Source: Gammaproteobacteria bacterium
GTDB taxonomy: Bacteria > Pseudomonadota > Gammaproteobacteria > Steroidobacterales > Rariloculaceae
NCBI GenBank assembly: GCA_022820625.1
Contig: JAJEFE010000147.1
Location: forward strand, 1 to 64,000
DNA: 64,000 bases
Direction of reading: 5' to 3'
Positions 55,038 to 64,000 of this stretch are shown piece by piece (positions within the stretch are counted from its first letter, which is position 1; the number at the start of each line of letters is the position of its first letter). The notes beneath the pieces were generated by a model. That model had not been told where the DNA came from and ran no database searches. It saw only the letters and a program-made list of their open reading frames with translations. Position numbers and translations under genes: made by a program.

Positions 55038-56717
55038 ATGAACAGGCTGAACGCTCTACTTGTTCCCCTTTTGCTGCTGTGGGCAGCCGCGGGCCTCGCC
55101 CAGACGCCGAATCGGGCGGCGGTGGCGAGCGCGAATCCGCTGGCAAGCGAGGCGGGAATCGAGGTTCTGGAAGAGGGGGGCAATGCGTTCGACGCGGCGA
55201 TTGCCGTCAGCGCCGCACTTGGGGTCGTGGAACCCTACGGGTCGGGACTCGGCGGCGGCGGGTTTTTCCTGCTGCATCGAGCCAGCGACGGCTTGCAGGT
55301 GTTCATAGATGGGCGCGAAACGGCTCCCGGCGCCGCGCGGGAGGACATGTACCTCGATGAGCACGGCGACCCCATTCCGGGCGCGTCGCGCAACGGTCCG
55401 CTGGCCGCAGGGATACCGGGCCTGCCCGCGGCCCTTGTACACCTGGCCGAGAACTACGGGCGCCTGACGCTGGCGGAGTCCATGGAGCCGGCGATCCGAT
55501 ACGCCGAGGAAGGATTCCCGGCCTATGAGACGCTTGTTCAGCGGCTGTCTCGGCGGGTGCCCGGCCTGAGCGAGGGGGCGAGAGAGGTGTTCGCACCCGG
55601 CAGCGACGTGCCTGCCGCAGGCGAGCTGTTCAGGCAGCCTGAGCTTGCGGCCACGATGCGAACCCTGGCGCGGGAGGGCCACGACGGGTTCTACCGGGGG
55701 GCCGTCGCCGACATGCTGGTCGATGGCGTGCAGCGCGAAGGCGGCATCTGGAGCGCCGAGGATCTTCTCAATTACAGTGTGGTGGAGCGGGAGCCGCTGA
55801 TCGGCACGTACCACGATGTCGCCATCACCACCGCGCCGCCGCCGTCCGCCGGCGGCGTGGCGCTGATCAACATGTTCAACATGCTCTCCGGTTACGATCT
55901 CGCGGGCGTGGACCGGGTCACCCGGACGCATCTGCTGACCGAGGTCATGCGTCGCGCCTATCGGGATCGAGGGCCGTACCTGGGCGATCCCGATTTCATC
56001 GCCATCCCGGTGGATCGCCTGACTCATCCCTATTACGCAGCGGGTCAGATAGCGAGTCTGCGGATCGACCGCGCCACGCCCAGCGACAGCCTTCCGGGTA
56101 TTCAGCCCGATGGCGCCGGCGGCGGTCCACAAACCAGCCATTTCTCGGTGCTTGACCGGGAAGGCAACATGGTCGCGGCAACCCAGACCATCAATTTCGG
56201 TTTCGGCAGCGGCTTCGTCGCGCCCGGGACGGGCGTCCTGCTCAACAACGAAATGGACGACTTCTCGATGAAGCCCGGCCAGCCGAACGGCTATCAGCTC
56301 CTGAGCGCCGAAGCCAACAGCATCCAGCCGGGCAAGCGGATGCTTTCCAGCATGACGCCCACGATCCTGCGCACCGATGACGGTGTCGCGCTGCTCGGGT
56401 CGCCGGGCGGCAGCCAGATCATCACCATCGTCTTCCTGGCGAGCCTGGCCTGGACCGAGGGCGCCGACGCAGCGACCATGGCTTCGAATCCCCGCTTCCA
56501 CCACCAGTACTTTCCCGACCGGCTCATGTTCGAGCCCGACGCGCTCTCCGAAGAGGAAGAAGAGGCCTTGCTGGGCCTTGGCCACAATATGGCCCGCACC
56601 CGGCAACTGAGGGGCAACGGCAATCTGCAAATCGTCACCTGGGATCGCCGCAGTGGCGAAGTCGACGCCGCGTCGGATCCGCGGGGCGTCGGGGAGCCGA
56701 GGTTTTCCGCGCCATGA
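55038..56717 (+). CDS. ggt: Gamma-glutamyltransferase (glutathione hydrolase)
   Basis: This N-terminal nucleophile hydrolase cleaves gamma-glutamyl bonds of glutathione in the periplasm. The 559-residue precursor has a signal peptide (LNALLVPLLLLWAAAGLAQ). The sequence shows ANPLASEAGIEVLEEGGNAFDAAIA, VEPYGSGLGGGGFFLL, and the autocleavage site PQTSHFSVLDREGN with predicted nucleophile Thr366. LLNNEMDDFS and LLGSPGGSQIITIVF form the substrate pocket. The second residue after the nucleophile is Ser instead of the more common Thr. I prefer the ATG at 55038 to the in-frame TTG at 55029. It may use glutathione kept reduced by the Gor-like enzyme. Confidence 0.94.
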   Translation: MNRLNALLVPLLLLWAAAGLAQTPNRAAVASANPLASEAGIEVLEEGGNAFDAAIAVSAALGVVEPYGSGLGGGGFFLLHRASDGLQVFIDGRETAPGAAREDMYLDEHGDPIPGASRNGPLAAGIPGLPAALVHLAENYGRLTLAESMEPAIRYAEEGFPAYETLVQRLSRRVPGLSEGAREVFAPGSDVPAAGELFRQPELAATMRTLAREGHDGFYRGAVADMLVDGVQREGGIWSAEDLLNYSVVEREPLIGTYHDVAITTAPPPSAGGVALINMFNMLSGYDLAGVDRVTRTHLLTEVMRRAYRDRGPYLGDPDFIAIPVDRLTHPYYAAGQIASLRIDRATPSDSLPGIQPDGAGGGPQTSHFSVLDREGNMVAATQTINFGFGSGFVAPGTGVLLNNEMDDFSMKPGQPNGYQLLSAEANSIQPGKRMLSSMTPTILRTDDGVALLGSPGGSQIITIVFLASLAWTEGADAATMASNPRFHHQYFPDRLMFEPDALSEEEEEALLGLGHNMARTRQLRGNGNLQIVTWDRRSGEVDAASDPRGVGEPRFSAP

Positions 56718-56765
56718 CCGGCGGATGGCGGTCCCGATTCCGGTCGGCTTGATCTTGTAAATCCG

Positions 56766-57815
56766 ATGAAATCGATTTTCGGGTGGTCAGGCGTGATGGT
56801 TGCCCTGCAGTTGCTGGCGCCTCTCGTAGCCCATGCCCATCACGGCAGAGGCGAATTCTTCAATCAGCCGGTCGGCGAGATCGAGGGTGTCGTCGTGGAC
56901 ATCAGGTGGCGCAATCCGCACGTCACCATCACGATAGACAGTTCTGCGGAGGGCGGCCCTGAAATGTTGTGGGTCCTTGAAGGTTCAGATGCCGGCACTC
57001 TTGCCCGGCGTGGACTGACCGACGGGCACATTCAGGTCGGCGACCGCATCAGGGCGGCGGGCGCGATTTCCAACCGCAGGGACCGGTGGCTGGCGACACG
57101 CAACATCCTGCTGCCCGGCGGTTCCGAACTGATCTTCGGAAGCTCGGGAAGTCCCAGGTGGTCGACGAACCATGTCGGCGGCGACCCGCTTCCTGCCGCG
57201 GTGGCGGTCACCGAAAGGGCATCCGAAGGCGGGATTTTCCGCATGTGGATGGGTGAGGGCGGTACGCCCTACGTGGTGGAAGAGGAACCGCCGCTGACGC
57301 CGCCCGCCCGGGCAGCCTGGCAGGCATACGATGCGCTCAGACACGATCCCGTGCTGGATTGCGCGATTCCCGGAATGCCGCGCGTCATGACGGTGGTCGG
57401 TGCGCGGCCGATCCAGTTCGAGAGGCAGGGCGAGGACATCCTCCTGCGCTCCGAAAACTACAACCTGACGCGGCTCATTCACATGGAGGCGGCAGACGGC
57501 CCGGACGAAATCGCCCCGTCTGCGCTCGGATATTCGCGCGGTCGCTGGGAGGGTGAGACGCTGGTTGTGACGACGACGCGGATCAGCTGGCCGTACTTCG
57601 ACCTGCCCCCGTTGATCGGTATTCCGCAAAGCGGGGAGGTGGAGATCGAGGAGCGCTTCACCATCACGGACGGGCAGTTGATCTACGACCTCCGGGCATA
57701 CGATCCTGTGAATTTCACCGAGCCGATAGAGGAGACCCGCTACATGGTCTGGAGTTGGCGGCCCGGACTCAGCCTGGGGATCGACGCCTGCGAAGACTAC
57801 GTGGAAGTCGATTAG
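56766..57815 (+). CDS. DUF6152 family exported protein
   Basis: This 349-residue protein has a signal peptide (MKSIFGWSGVMVALQLLAPLVAHA) and is likely periplasmic. The N-terminal half carries the DUF6152 pattern: HHGRGEFFNQPVGEIEGVVVDIRWRNPHVTI, LWVLEGSDAGTLARRGL and VGDRIRAAGAISNRRDRWL. The C-terminal half is a beta-rich region with GYSRGRWEGETLVVTTTRISWPYFD and YMVWSWRPGLSLG. The function is not known; many such proteins occur in multiple copies in environmental Gammaproteobacteria. It follows ggt by 48 bases and converges with mutM with a four-base overlap. Confidence 0.8.
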   Translation: MKSIFGWSGVMVALQLLAPLVAHAHHGRGEFFNQPVGEIEGVVVDIRWRNPHVTITIDSSAEGGPEMLWVLEGSDAGTLARRGLTDGHIQVGDRIRAAGAISNRRDRWLATRNILLPGGSELIFGSSGSPRWSTNHVGGDPLPAAVAVTERASEGGIFRMWMGEGGTPYVVEEEPPLTPPARAAWQAYDALRHDPVLDCAIPGMPRVMTVVGARPIQFERQGEDILLRSENYNLTRLIHMEAADGPDEIAPSALGYSRGRWEGETLVVTTTRISWPYFDLPPLIGIPQSGEVEIEERFTITDGQLIYDLRAYDPVNFTEPIEETRYMVWSWRPGLSLGIDACEDYVEVD

Positions 57816-58624
57816 CGCTGGCAGTTCGCACAATAGTAGGTGGCGCGCTGGCCGATGGTGCGGACCCTGATGGGCCGCCCGCACCGGACACACGGTTCGC
57901 CTGCCCTGCCATAGGCATCCAGTGTGAGTTGGAAGTACCCGGGCTTGCCGTCGCCGCCGACGAAGTCCTGTAGCGTCGTACCGCCAGCCTGTATGGCCTC
58001 GCGCAGTACTTCTCCAACCGTATCGGCGAGACGTTGCAGGCGCATGCGCGACACGCGTCCTGCCGGTCTGGATGGGTGTATGCCGGCCCTGAACAGGGCT
58101 TCGTTGGCGTAAATGTTGCCCAGCCCGGCGACGATGCGGCCGTTCATCAGCAGTGTCTTGATCGCGACACGGCGCCCGCGAGAAATGCGCCAAAGATAGT
58201 CACCGCTGAATTCCGCTCCCAGCGGTTCCGGGCCCAGGTTTTCAAGCAGCCAATGGGCTTCGGGCGAAGCGGACCAGTGCAGGCTGCCGAAGCGCCTGGG
58301 ATCGTTGAAGCGCAGCATCGCGCCCGATACGAATTCGAGATCGAAATGGTCGTGGCGTGCAGGCTCGCTCCGTTTCTTGAGGAATCGAAGACTGCCTGAC
58401 ATGCCGAGATGAACCAGCAAGCTGCCGGCGTCGGTGGTTATCAGTAAATACTTGCCCCGGCGGGAAAGCGCCTGCACGGTCCGGTTGCGCAATCGCCGGT
58501 CGATCGAGGGTTCCACAGGCCACCGCAGCCGCGGCTCACGCACCGCGAGCGAACGGATCGTTTGCCCGACGACCAGGGGCTCCAATCCGCGCCGCGTGGT
58601 CTCGACCTCAGGCAGTTCGGGCAT
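57812..58624 (-). CDS. mutM: Formamidopyrimidine-DNA glycosylase
   Basis: This bifunctional glycosylase/AP lyase removes 8-oxoguanine. The 270-residue protein begins MPELPEVETTRRGL, with Pro2 as the catalytic amine and Glu3 and Glu6 conserved. It has the helix-two-turn-helix lysine region (KTLLMNGRIVAGLGNIYANEALFRAGIHP) and a C-terminal zinc finger (CVRCGRPIRVRTIGQRATYYCANCQ). It overlaps the end of the DUF6152 gene by four bases. Confidence 0.97.
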   Translation of the reverse strand: MPELPEVETTRRGLEPLVVGQTIRSLAVREPRLRWPVEPSIDRRLRNRTVQALSRRGKYLLITTDAGSLLVHLGMSGSLRFLKKRSEPARHDHFDLEFVSGAMLRFNDPRRFGSLHWSASPEAHWLLENLGPEPLGAEFSGDYLWRISRGRRVAIKTLLMNGRIVAGLGNIYANEALFRAGIHPSRPAGRVSRMRLQRLADTVGEVLREAIQAGGTTLQDFVGGDGKPGYFQLTLDAYGRAGEPCVRCGRPIRVRTIGQRATYYCANCQR

Positions 58625-58697
58625 GGTGTGAATGGTTCATTGGAGAGAGATTCCGCATGGGCTATAGTGGCATGTCTGCGGGGGAAGGAGTCATCAG

Positions 58698-59903
58698 GTG
58701 CTGCAGTTTGTCGCGGAATATTATTACGGGATTCTTGGGCTGGGCTTTTGGGGCTACGTGATCGCGGGGGCAGTCGGCGTTCACATCACGCTGATCGCCA
58801 TCACCTTGTACCACCATCGCGAGCAGGCTCACCGTTCGATCGATCTGCACCCGGCACTGCGGCACTTTTTCCGGTTCTGGCTGTGGATGAACACGGGCGT
58901 CATCACCAGGCAATGGGTGGCGGTGCACCGCAAGCACCATGCCATGTGCGAACGGGACGGAGACCCGCACAGCCCGCAGCTCGTTGGCCTGAAGACAGTG
59001 CTGCTGCAAGGCGCGGAGCTGTACCGGAAGGAGGCGCGCAACCCGGAGACCGTGGAAAAGTACGGCCGCGGCACGCCCGACGACTGGGTGGAACGCCATG
59101 TCTACAGTCGCTGGCCGAATGTGGGCATCGGCCTGTTGTTCTTCGTGGTCGTGTTCCTGTTCGGACTGCCGGGCATCGCGTTGTACGGGTTCCAGTTGAT
59201 CACCATGCCCCTGCTTGCCGCCGGGATCATCAACGGGCTGTCCCACGCCAGGGGCTACAGGAACTTCGAGACCGATGACGCTTCCACCAACCTGTGGCCG
59301 TTGGCGGTGTTCGTCGCCGGAGAGGAGCTGCACAACAACCATCATGCATTTCCCAGTTCCGCCCGATTCTCCCAGCACCCGTGGGAGATTGACCTGGGCT
59401 GGTTGCATCTGCGGCTGTTCGCGGCCCTCGGGCTTGCCCGGATCAGGCGCGTGGCTCCGAAACCCGAACTGGTGGAGGAGACCTCGAATCCGGATATCGA
59501 AGCCCTGCGTTCCATACTCATCAATCGCATGCACGTGCTGCGGCACTACAGGAAAAGCGTGACGTTTCCCGTGTTGCGAGGCGAGATCCGGCGATACAAG
59601 GGCAAGGCAAGGGCGCCGATCCGGCGCGCCAAGCGATGGCTGACCCACCATCCCAGCCTGCTGGACAGCCAGTCCAGGGAACGCCTGGCGGAATTGATGG
59701 AGAAGTATCCCAGCCTGAAGACGGTGATGGAGTACCGCAATGAGCTGAAGGCGCTCTGGGAGAACACCGAGCTGAGCAATGAAGGGCTGTTGGCGGAACT
59801 CATGGGGTGGTGCAGCCGGGCCGAGGCCAGCGGGATTCAGGCGCTGGAGGAGTTCTCCGCGTACCTGAAGTCATTTCGTCCAAGTACGCACCTGGCGGGA
59901 TAG
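58698..59903 (+). CDS. Membrane fatty acid desaturase (DesA-type) with C-terminal extension
   Basis: This di-iron acyl desaturase, probably delta-9, introduces a double bond into membrane fatty acids. The 401-residue protein shows the histidine boxes HREQAHRS, HRKHHAMCE and EELHNNHHAFPSSARFS. Several helices precede and follow them. The last 130 residues (from about LRSILINRMHVLRHYRKSV to YLKSFRP) form a long helical cytoplasmic tail, a feature of the proteobacterial DesA-like group. The start is a GTG with AAGGAG nine bases upstream. It diverges from mutM and converges with rpmG. Confidence 0.9.
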   Translation: MLQFVAEYYYGILGLGFWGYVIAGAVGVHITLIAITLYHHREQAHRSIDLHPALRHFFRFWLWMNTGVITRQWVAVHRKHHAMCERDGDPHSPQLVGLKTVLLQGAELYRKEARNPETVEKYGRGTPDDWVERHVYSRWPNVGIGLLFFVVVFLFGLPGIALYGFQLITMPLLAAGIINGLSHARGYRNFETDDASTNLWPLAVFVAGEELHNNHHAFPSSARFSQHPWEIDLGWLHLRLFAALGLARIRRVAPKPELVEETSNPDIEALRSILINRMHVLRHYRKSVTFPVLRGEIRRYKGKARAPIRRAKRWLTHHPSLLDSQSRERLAELMEKYPSLKTVMEYRNELKALWENTELSNEGLLAELMGWCSRAEASGIQALEEFSAYLKSFRPSTHLAG

Positions 59904-59918
59904 GCGCAGGCGGCGGTC

Positions 59919-59938
59919 CGGCGGCGCAAGTGCCGCCG
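59919..59938. terminator. Strong GC hairpin between convergent genes
   Basis: CGGCGGC/GCCGCCG with a six-base loop lies between the desaturase and rpmG stops. No T run follows on either side. It could stall transcription from both directions. Confidence 0.35.
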
Positions 59939-60010
59939 CGCGCCTGGCGGGGCATCGCTATCCAGGGGGTTACCGTTATCCGGGCGGTCAAGGAGCGCCG
60001 AGCGAACGCC

Positions 60011-60166
60011 TTACTTTATTTTCGTCTCTTTGTAGATGACGTGTTTGCGTACGCGCGGGTCGTACTTCTTGACTTCCATCTTCTCGGGGTGGAGGCGCTT
60101 GTTCTTGGTCGTGGTGTAGTAGTGGCCGGTTCCCGCCGTTGACCGCAGTCTGATTTTCTCTCGCAC
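60011..60166 (-). CDS. rpmG: 50S ribosomal protein L33
   Basis: The 51-residue protein reads [20 protein letters not shown], then NKR with [20 protein letters not shown], the standard L33 sequence of the cysteine-free type. It begins with a GTG at 60166 and a GGGAGA ribosome binding site, and is preceded 13 bases upstream by rpmB on the same strand. rpmB-rpmG is the universal pair. Confidence 0.95.
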   Translation of the reverse strand: MREKIRLRSTAGTGHYYTTTKNKRLHPEKMEVKKYDPRVRKHVIYKETKIK

Positions 60167-60179
60167 AGGTTGTCTCCCG

Positions 60180-60416
60180 CTAAATCTTCTGGCCTTGCTC
60201 GCGCAGGTCCTGAACGACCTGTTCGATGCCCTTCTTGTCGATGATTCTCAAGCCCTTGTGCGAGACTTTCAGTTTGACGAAACGCTGCTCGCTCTCCAGC
60301 CAGAAGCGCTGGGTATGAAGGTTCGGCAGAAAACGACGCCGGGTCTTGTTGTGGGCGTGCGAAACGTTGTTGCCCGCCATCGGGCGCTTGCCGGTTACCT
60401 GGCACACTCTCGACAT
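60180..60416 (-). CDS. rpmB: 50S ribosomal protein L28
   Basis: This 78-residue protein begins [25 protein letters not shown] and continues with [27 protein letters not shown], the canonical L28. It has no zinc-binding CxxC pair beyond the single N-terminal cysteine, so it is the zinc-independent form. It starts the rpmB-rpmG unit, 60 bases downstream of radC on the same strand. Confidence 0.96.
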   Translation of the reverse strand: MSRVCQVTGKRPMAGNNVSHAHNKTRRRFLPNLHTQRFWLESEQRFVKLKVSHKGLRIIDKKGIEQVVQDLREQGQKI

Positions 60417-60476
60417 TGGAAGGCTCCTCGAGGGGGCTTGTCCATGGAGGCGACGGACTATACCCGTTGCACAAGT

Positions 60477-61157
60477 CTATATCCAGCCCCGTTCGGCCAG
60501 TGAGACATGCCCGTCGCGGGTCACTACGAGATGGTCGAGGAGCCGTATATCCACCAGCGCCAGGGCCCGGCCCAGCTTCAGAGTGATGCCGCGATCGGCT
60601 TCGCTTGGCTCGGAAATTCCCGACGGGTGGTTGTGACCGAAAATGACGGCTGCGGCGTTGTGATGCAGTGCACGCTTGAGGACTTCACGGGGATATACCG
60701 CAGCACCGTCCACGGTACCGCGAAACAATTCCTCGTAGCGGATCAGCCGGTGACGCGTGTCGAGGAACAGGCAACCGAAGACCTCGTGGGGCAGGTCCGC
60801 CAACCGTGCCCGAAAGTACCGCACCGCATCCTCCGGGGCACTGAGGGCGCTGCGGTGGGGTACGGGCGCCTCCAGATGCCGGCGGCCGGTCTCCAGCGCC
60901 GCCTTGATCCTGGCGACCCTGGCGGGTCCGAGGCCGGGCGCCTGTTTCAGCGCGACCGGACTGGCCGTCAGCACGCGGCTCAGGTCGCCGCAGGCGTGCA
61001 GCAACCGGTGACTCAATTCGAGCGCATCCTCGTTGGCCGTTCCGTGCCCGAGCAGAACGGCGAGCAGCTCGCCGTCCGTCAGGCTTCGCGCTCCATTCCT
61101 CAGCAGTTTTTCCCGGGGCCGCTCCGACGGCGGCCAGTTACTCAATCCCACATTCAC
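60477..61157 (-). CDS. radC: RadC/MPN domain protein
   Basis: The 226-residue protein has an N-terminal helix-hairpin-helix region (LLRNGARSLTDGELLAVLLGHG, APGLGPARVARIKAA) and a C-terminal JAB1/MPN metalloprotease-like domain (HNAAAVIFGHNHPSGISEPSEAD). The latter keeps the HxHP(x)nSxxD zinc motif. Its cellular role is not settled despite the DNA repair name. It is divergent from coaBC, with a gap of about 130 bases. Confidence 0.93.
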   Translation of the reverse strand: MNVGLSNWPPSERPREKLLRNGARSLTDGELLAVLLGHGTANEDALELSHRLLHACGDLSRVLTASPVALKQAPGLGPARVARIKAALETGRRHLEAPVPHRSALSAPEDAVRYFRARLADLPHEVFGCLFLDTRHRLIRYEELFRGTVDGAAVYPREVLKRALHHNAAAVIFGHNHPSGISEPSEADRGITLKLGRALALVDIRLLDHLVVTRDGHVSLAERGWI

Positions 61158-61290
61158 TCCACTGTCAGGGTTTTGCAGAATCTATTACTGCGTCGGGCCT
61201 TCGGCTACCCCCAGAAACTGGGCGAAATCTACCGAAACTCGACATGGCGCGGTGGTAAAGGGGTGTTTCAGGGGATATGCTGAACGGCTC

Positions 61291-62535
61291 ATGTCCGAAA
61301 CTGAACAAAACGGCGGGATCCGGATTCTTCTCGGCGTGACCGGAGGCGTGGCTGCGTACAAGAGCCCCGAGCTCGTGCGCCGGCTGCGCGAGAAGGGCGC
61401 GCAAGTGCAGGTCGTGATGACGCCGGGCGCCGGCAAATTCGTCTCGCCGCTGACTTTCCAGGCGGTGTCGGGTCGCCGGGTGCGCGACGATCTCTGGGAT
61501 GAAGGCGCCGAAGCTGCCATGGGCCACATCGAGTTGGCCCGTTGGGCCGACCTGGTGCTGGTAGCGCCGGCGACCGCGAATTTCATGGCGTCGTTGACCG
61601 CAGGCCTGGCCGACGGGTTGTTGAGTACGCTTTGTCTTGCCAGCCAGGCGCCTGTAATGCTGGCGCCGGCCATGAACCAGGCCATGTGGCAGCACCCGTC
61701 GGTGCAGGCAAATCGCCGCGCGCTGGAAGGGCGCGGGGCCCGTATCCTGGGTCCGGCCCACGGGGACCAGGCGTGCGGTGAGGACGGTCCGGGCCGCATG
61801 GTGGAGCCGGAGGAAATCGTGGGCACGGTGTTCGAAGAACCGGTCGCCATCGGTTCACAGTCCCTGAAGGGTCTGCGTGCCGTGATCACCGCCGGGCCGA
61901 CCCGAGAGCCCATCGATCCGGTGCGCTACATCACCAACAGAAGCTCGGGCAAGATGGGATATGCCCTGGCGGCGGCGGCACAGCGGGCGGGCGCCGAGGT
62001 GGTATTGGTCAGCGGACCGGTTGCCGTGCCGACACCTGGGGGCGTCCGGCGGGTCGACGTGGAAACAGCCGAGGAAATGTACGCCGGCGTCCACGAGTGG
62101 ATTGGCGATGCGGACATTTTCATCGGTTGCGCCGCGATATCCGACTACAGGCCGGAGTGCGCCGCCGGCCAGAAGATCAAGCGAACCGGCTCGACAATGA
62201 ACCTGCAACTGGTGCGTTCGCCCGACACGCTCGCCAGCGTGGCGGCACTGGAGAATCGGCCCTTCACCGTGGGATTTGCCGCCGAAACGCAGAATCTCAG
62301 GGAGAATGCAAGGGGCAAGCTGGTCGACAAGGGCCTGGACATGATCGCAGCCAACCGCGTCGGCAGCGACTGCGGGTTCGACCTTGAGATCAATTCGCTG
62401 ACCGTGCTCTGGGAAGGCGGTGAGGCAGACCTCGAGCAGGCGCCGAAGACCGTCGTGGCCACGCGGCTGATAGAACTGATCGCGGAACGATTCCACGCGA
62501 TGCGCCCGGAGCTGAGTTCCTCGCAGGCGGGCTGA
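61291..62535 (+). CDS. coaBC: Bifunctional phosphopantothenoylcysteine decarboxylase / phosphopantothenate-cysteine ligase
   Basis: This bifunctional CoA synthesis enzyme has 414 residues. The N-terminal flavin-dependent CoaC domain has [43 protein letters not shown] and [20 protein letters not shown] with catalytic Asn/His. The C-terminal CoaB domain has [31 protein letters not shown], a substrate loop [15 protein letters not shown] and [10 protein letters not shown]. The ATG at 61291 is used because the in-frame upstream stretch runs through the divergent radC. It is followed by dut, a common neighbour. Confidence 0.96.
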   Translation: MSETEQNGGIRILLGVTGGVAAYKSPELVRRLREKGAQVQVVMTPGAGKFVSPLTFQAVSGRRVRDDLWDEGAEAAMGHIELARWADLVLVAPATANFMASLTAGLADGLLSTLCLASQAPVMLAPAMNQAMWQHPSVQANRRALEGRGARILGPAHGDQACGEDGPGRMVEPEEIVGTVFEEPVAIGSQSLKGLRAVITAGPTREPIDPVRYITNRSSGKMGYALAAAAQRAGAEVVLVSGPVAVPTPGGVRRVDVETAEEMYAGVHEWIGDADIFIGCAAISDYRPECAAGQKIKRTGSTMNLQLVRSPDTLASVAALENRPFTVGFAAETQNLRENARGKLVDKGLDMIAANRVGSDCGFDLEINSLTVLWEGGEADLEQAPKTVVATRLIELIAERFHAMRPELSSSQAG

Positions 62536-62581
62536 TCCGCAGCGCCTGGGCAGGGAAGCGCGAATCCGCCAGGGACCACCC

Positions 62582-63052
62582 ATGGAAACGAATTCCGTGC
62601 GCCGCGTGCGCCTGAAGGTGCTCGATCCGAAGATCGGCAAGGAAATCGCTCTGCCGCGGCGCAGCACCGACGGATCGGCGGGCGTCGATCTGAGAGCATG
62701 CCTGGCTGAACCCCTGACGCTGCCTCCCGGTGAGTGCGAGTTGATCCGCACCGGCATCGCCATCCACCTGGAAGATTCCGGACTGGCCGCGGTGATCCTG
62801 CCGCGCTCGGGACTCGGCCACAGGCACGGCATCGTGCTCGGCAACCTGGTGGGGCTCATCGACTCCGATTACCAGGGCGAACTGCTGATTTCCTGCTGGA
62901 ACCGCGGCTCGGAGCCCTTTCGGATCGAGCCGGGCGAACGCATAGCGCAACTGGTCATCGTGCCGGTGGTGCAGGCGGAATTCGAAGTGGTGGACTCCTT
63001 CGCCGAAAGCGCGCGCGGCGCCGGCGGATTCGGTCATACCGGCACAAGCTGA
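62582..63052 (+). CDS. dut: dUTP diphosphatase
   Basis: This trimeric enzyme hydrolyses dUTP to dUMP, keeping uracil out of DNA. The 156-residue protein shows the five motifs: [47 protein letters not shown] and the C-terminal [10 protein letters not shown] that closes the site. The sequence is full length. It lies 46 bases after coaBC and converges with pyrE over 31 bases. Confidence 0.97.
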   Translation: METNSVRRVRLKVLDPKIGKEIALPRRSTDGSAGVDLRACLAEPLTLPPGECELIRTGIAIHLEDSGLAAVILPRSGLGHRHGIVLGNLVGLIDSDYQGELLISCWNRGSEPFRIEPGERIAQLVIVPVVQAEFEVVDSFAESARGAGGFGHTGTS

Positions 63053-63083
63053 ACCAGGGTATCCAGGCGCCAGCGCGAGTGCG

Positions 63084-63731
63084 CTATTTCGCGCCGTAAC
63101 GTTCTCGATAGGCGCGCATGGCCGGCAGGTGTTTCGCGAAAGCCGGGTGCGCCTGCATGTGGGCGACCAGGTCCTCCAGCGAGACGATGCTGAGGACGGG
63201 GACACCCAGCCGGTCCGCCAGTTCGCGCACCGCCGAGCGGCTGCTTCCCGTGGCGACCTCCTGCCTGTCCACTGCAACCAGCACACCCCCGACAACGCCG
63301 CCGCCGGCTTCGATGATCTGCACGGCTTCGGTGACCGCGGTGCCGGCCGTGATCACGTCGTCGACGATGATAACGCGGCCTGAAATCGCCGCGCCGACGC
63401 TTGCGCCGCCTTCGCCGTGGTCCTTGGCTTCCTTGCGGTTGTACGCGTACGGGCAGTCCAGGCCGTGGTGTTCGGCCAGTGCGGCGGCGGTCAGGGCCAC
63501 GAGGCTGATGCCCTTGTAGGCCGGGCCGAAGAGCATGTCGAAGCGTAGGCCGGCATCGGCCAGCGCGGCGGCGTAACAGCGTCCGAGCCGGGCGGCCGCA
63601 CGGCCGGTGCTCAATTGGCCGGCGTTGAAGAAATACGGGCTGATCCGCCCCGACTTGAGTTCGAACTCGCCGAATCGAAGCGCGCCGAGTTCGAGGGCCA
63701 GTTCGAGAAATTGAGTCTTGTGAGATTGCAT
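63084..63731 (-). CDS. pyrE: Orotate phosphoribosyltransferase
   Basis: This enzyme joins orotate to PRPP to give OMP in pyrimidine synthesis. The 215-residue protein has ALRFGEFELKSGRISPYFFNAG, DMLFGPAYKGISL, AYNRKEAKDHGEGG with the catalytic lysine loop, and the PRPP motif RVIIVDDVITAGTAV. I chose the ATG at 63731 (MQSHKTQFLELALE), the usual start. It is 78 bases from the divergent ampG start. Confidence 0.96.
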   Translation of the reverse strand: MQSHKTQFLELALELGALRFGEFELKSGRISPYFFNAGQLSTGRAAARLGRCYAAALADAGLRFDMLFGPAYKGISLVALTAAALAEHHGLDCPYAYNRKEAKDHGEGGASVGAAISGRVIIVDDVITAGTAVTEAVQIIEAGGGVVGGVLVAVDRQEVATGSSRSAVRELADRLGVPVLSIVSLEDLVAHMQAHPAFAKHLPAMRAYRERYGAK

Positions 63732-63753
63732 GATGAGGGCGGACCCGCTCCTG

Positions 63754-63759
63754 TATGAT
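63754..63759 (+). promoter_or_regulatory. Candidate -10 box upstream of ampG
   Basis: TATGAT lies 51 bases before the ampG start in the divergent gap with pyrE. There is no convincing -35. Confidence 0.25.
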
Positions 63760-63809
63760 ACAGCGCATCCGCGGCCGCGGGGCGGCCGCGACCGGCTGCA
63801 GATCACCGT

Positions 63810-64000
63810 ATGACGAACGCTTCCGCTACGGCGGCCGCCCCCGCCGACACCCGGAACTGGCTTGAGAGCCTTCTCGTTTACCTCAACCCCCGGGTCCTCG
63901 GGATGCTGTTCCTGGGCTTCTCGGCGGGACTGCCCTTCCTGCTGGTGTTCACCACCCTCAGCGCGTGGCTCCGTACCTTTGAGGTGAGCCGCACTGCCAT
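63810..64000 (+). CDS. ampG: Muropeptide MFS permease AmpG, N-terminal fragment (runs off window)
   Basis: The ATG at 63810 opens MTNASATAAAPADTRNWLES and then runs into LLVYLNPRVLGMLFLGFSAGLPFLLVFTTLSAWLRTFEVS. The PRVLGMLFLGFSAGLPFLLV segment is the hallmark of AmpG, which imports anhydromuropeptides for cell-wall recycling. About 63 codons are visible, all in the first cytoplasmic stretch and first helix or two. The 3' end lies outside the window, so completeness is unknown. Confidence 0.85.
   Translation, partial: MTNASATAAAPADTRNWLESLLVYLNPRVLGMLFLGFSAGLPFLLVFTTLSAWLRTFEVSRTA

Overview
This is a GC-rich chromosomal window with almost no intergenic space. The order of its housekeeping genes points to a Gammaproteobacterium: topA-smg-dprA beside def-fmt-rsmB; priA-argS-SPOR; ftsE-ftsX-rpoH; rsmD-coaD; rpmG-rpmB-radC / coaBC-dut-pyrE. 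A TonB-dependent receptor, a two-component pair of the proteobacterial dedicated sortase type and a DUF6152 protein suggest a free-living, probably marine or environmental lineage. I cannot name a genus. I saw no tRNA, rRNA or CRISPR array.

Layout. Bases 1-523 hold the start of an IS1182-type transposase abutting a SulP permease gene that is cut short. Bases 0.6-17 kb carry a small membrane protein, exonuclease III, a glutathione reductase-like enzyme, a MEKHLA protein, aroE, tsaC, topA, smg and dprA, then def-fmt-rsmB-DUF4390-NtrY/NtrX-like genes in the opposite direction. The NtrX-like regulator has a damaged AAA+ domain. A large compound inverted repeat lies at 17.2-17.4 kb, and part of it recurs at 33.7 kb. 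Bases 17.4-25.4 kb hold SPOR, argS and priA on the minus strand and pntAB on the plus strand.

Bases 25.4-33.7 kb are accessory. A decayed PIN toxin gene with its small partner ORF is followed by a tight five-gene minus-strand operon: TonB-dependent receptor, MFS transporter, SxxK serine hydrolase, guanidinobutyrase-type ureohydrolase and class III aminotransferase. A divergent TetR gene lies beyond it, with two identically built palindromes in between. Together they read as an uptake and degradation pathway for a guanidino compound, ending in urea plus an omega-amino acid that is then transaminated. This is the best candidate for an undescribed system here.

Bases 33.7-39.7 kb hold an HNH nuclease, a fructosamine kinase-like protein, a Uma2 nuclease, and a thiolase with a sodium/amino-acid symporter. 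Bases 40.2-47.5 kb hold gltB-gltD-msrA and a lone STAS gene bracketed by 40-bp direct repeats. Bases 47.6-53.9 kb (minus strand) hold a bactofilin, a PdsS/PdsR-type two-component pair with no sortase beside it, rpoH preceded by a perfect CIRCE element, and ftsX/ftsE. Bases 53.9-64 kb hold rsmD, coaD, ggt, a DUF6152 protein, mutM, a fatty acid desaturase, rpmG, rpmB, radC, coaBC, dut, pyrE and the start of ampG.
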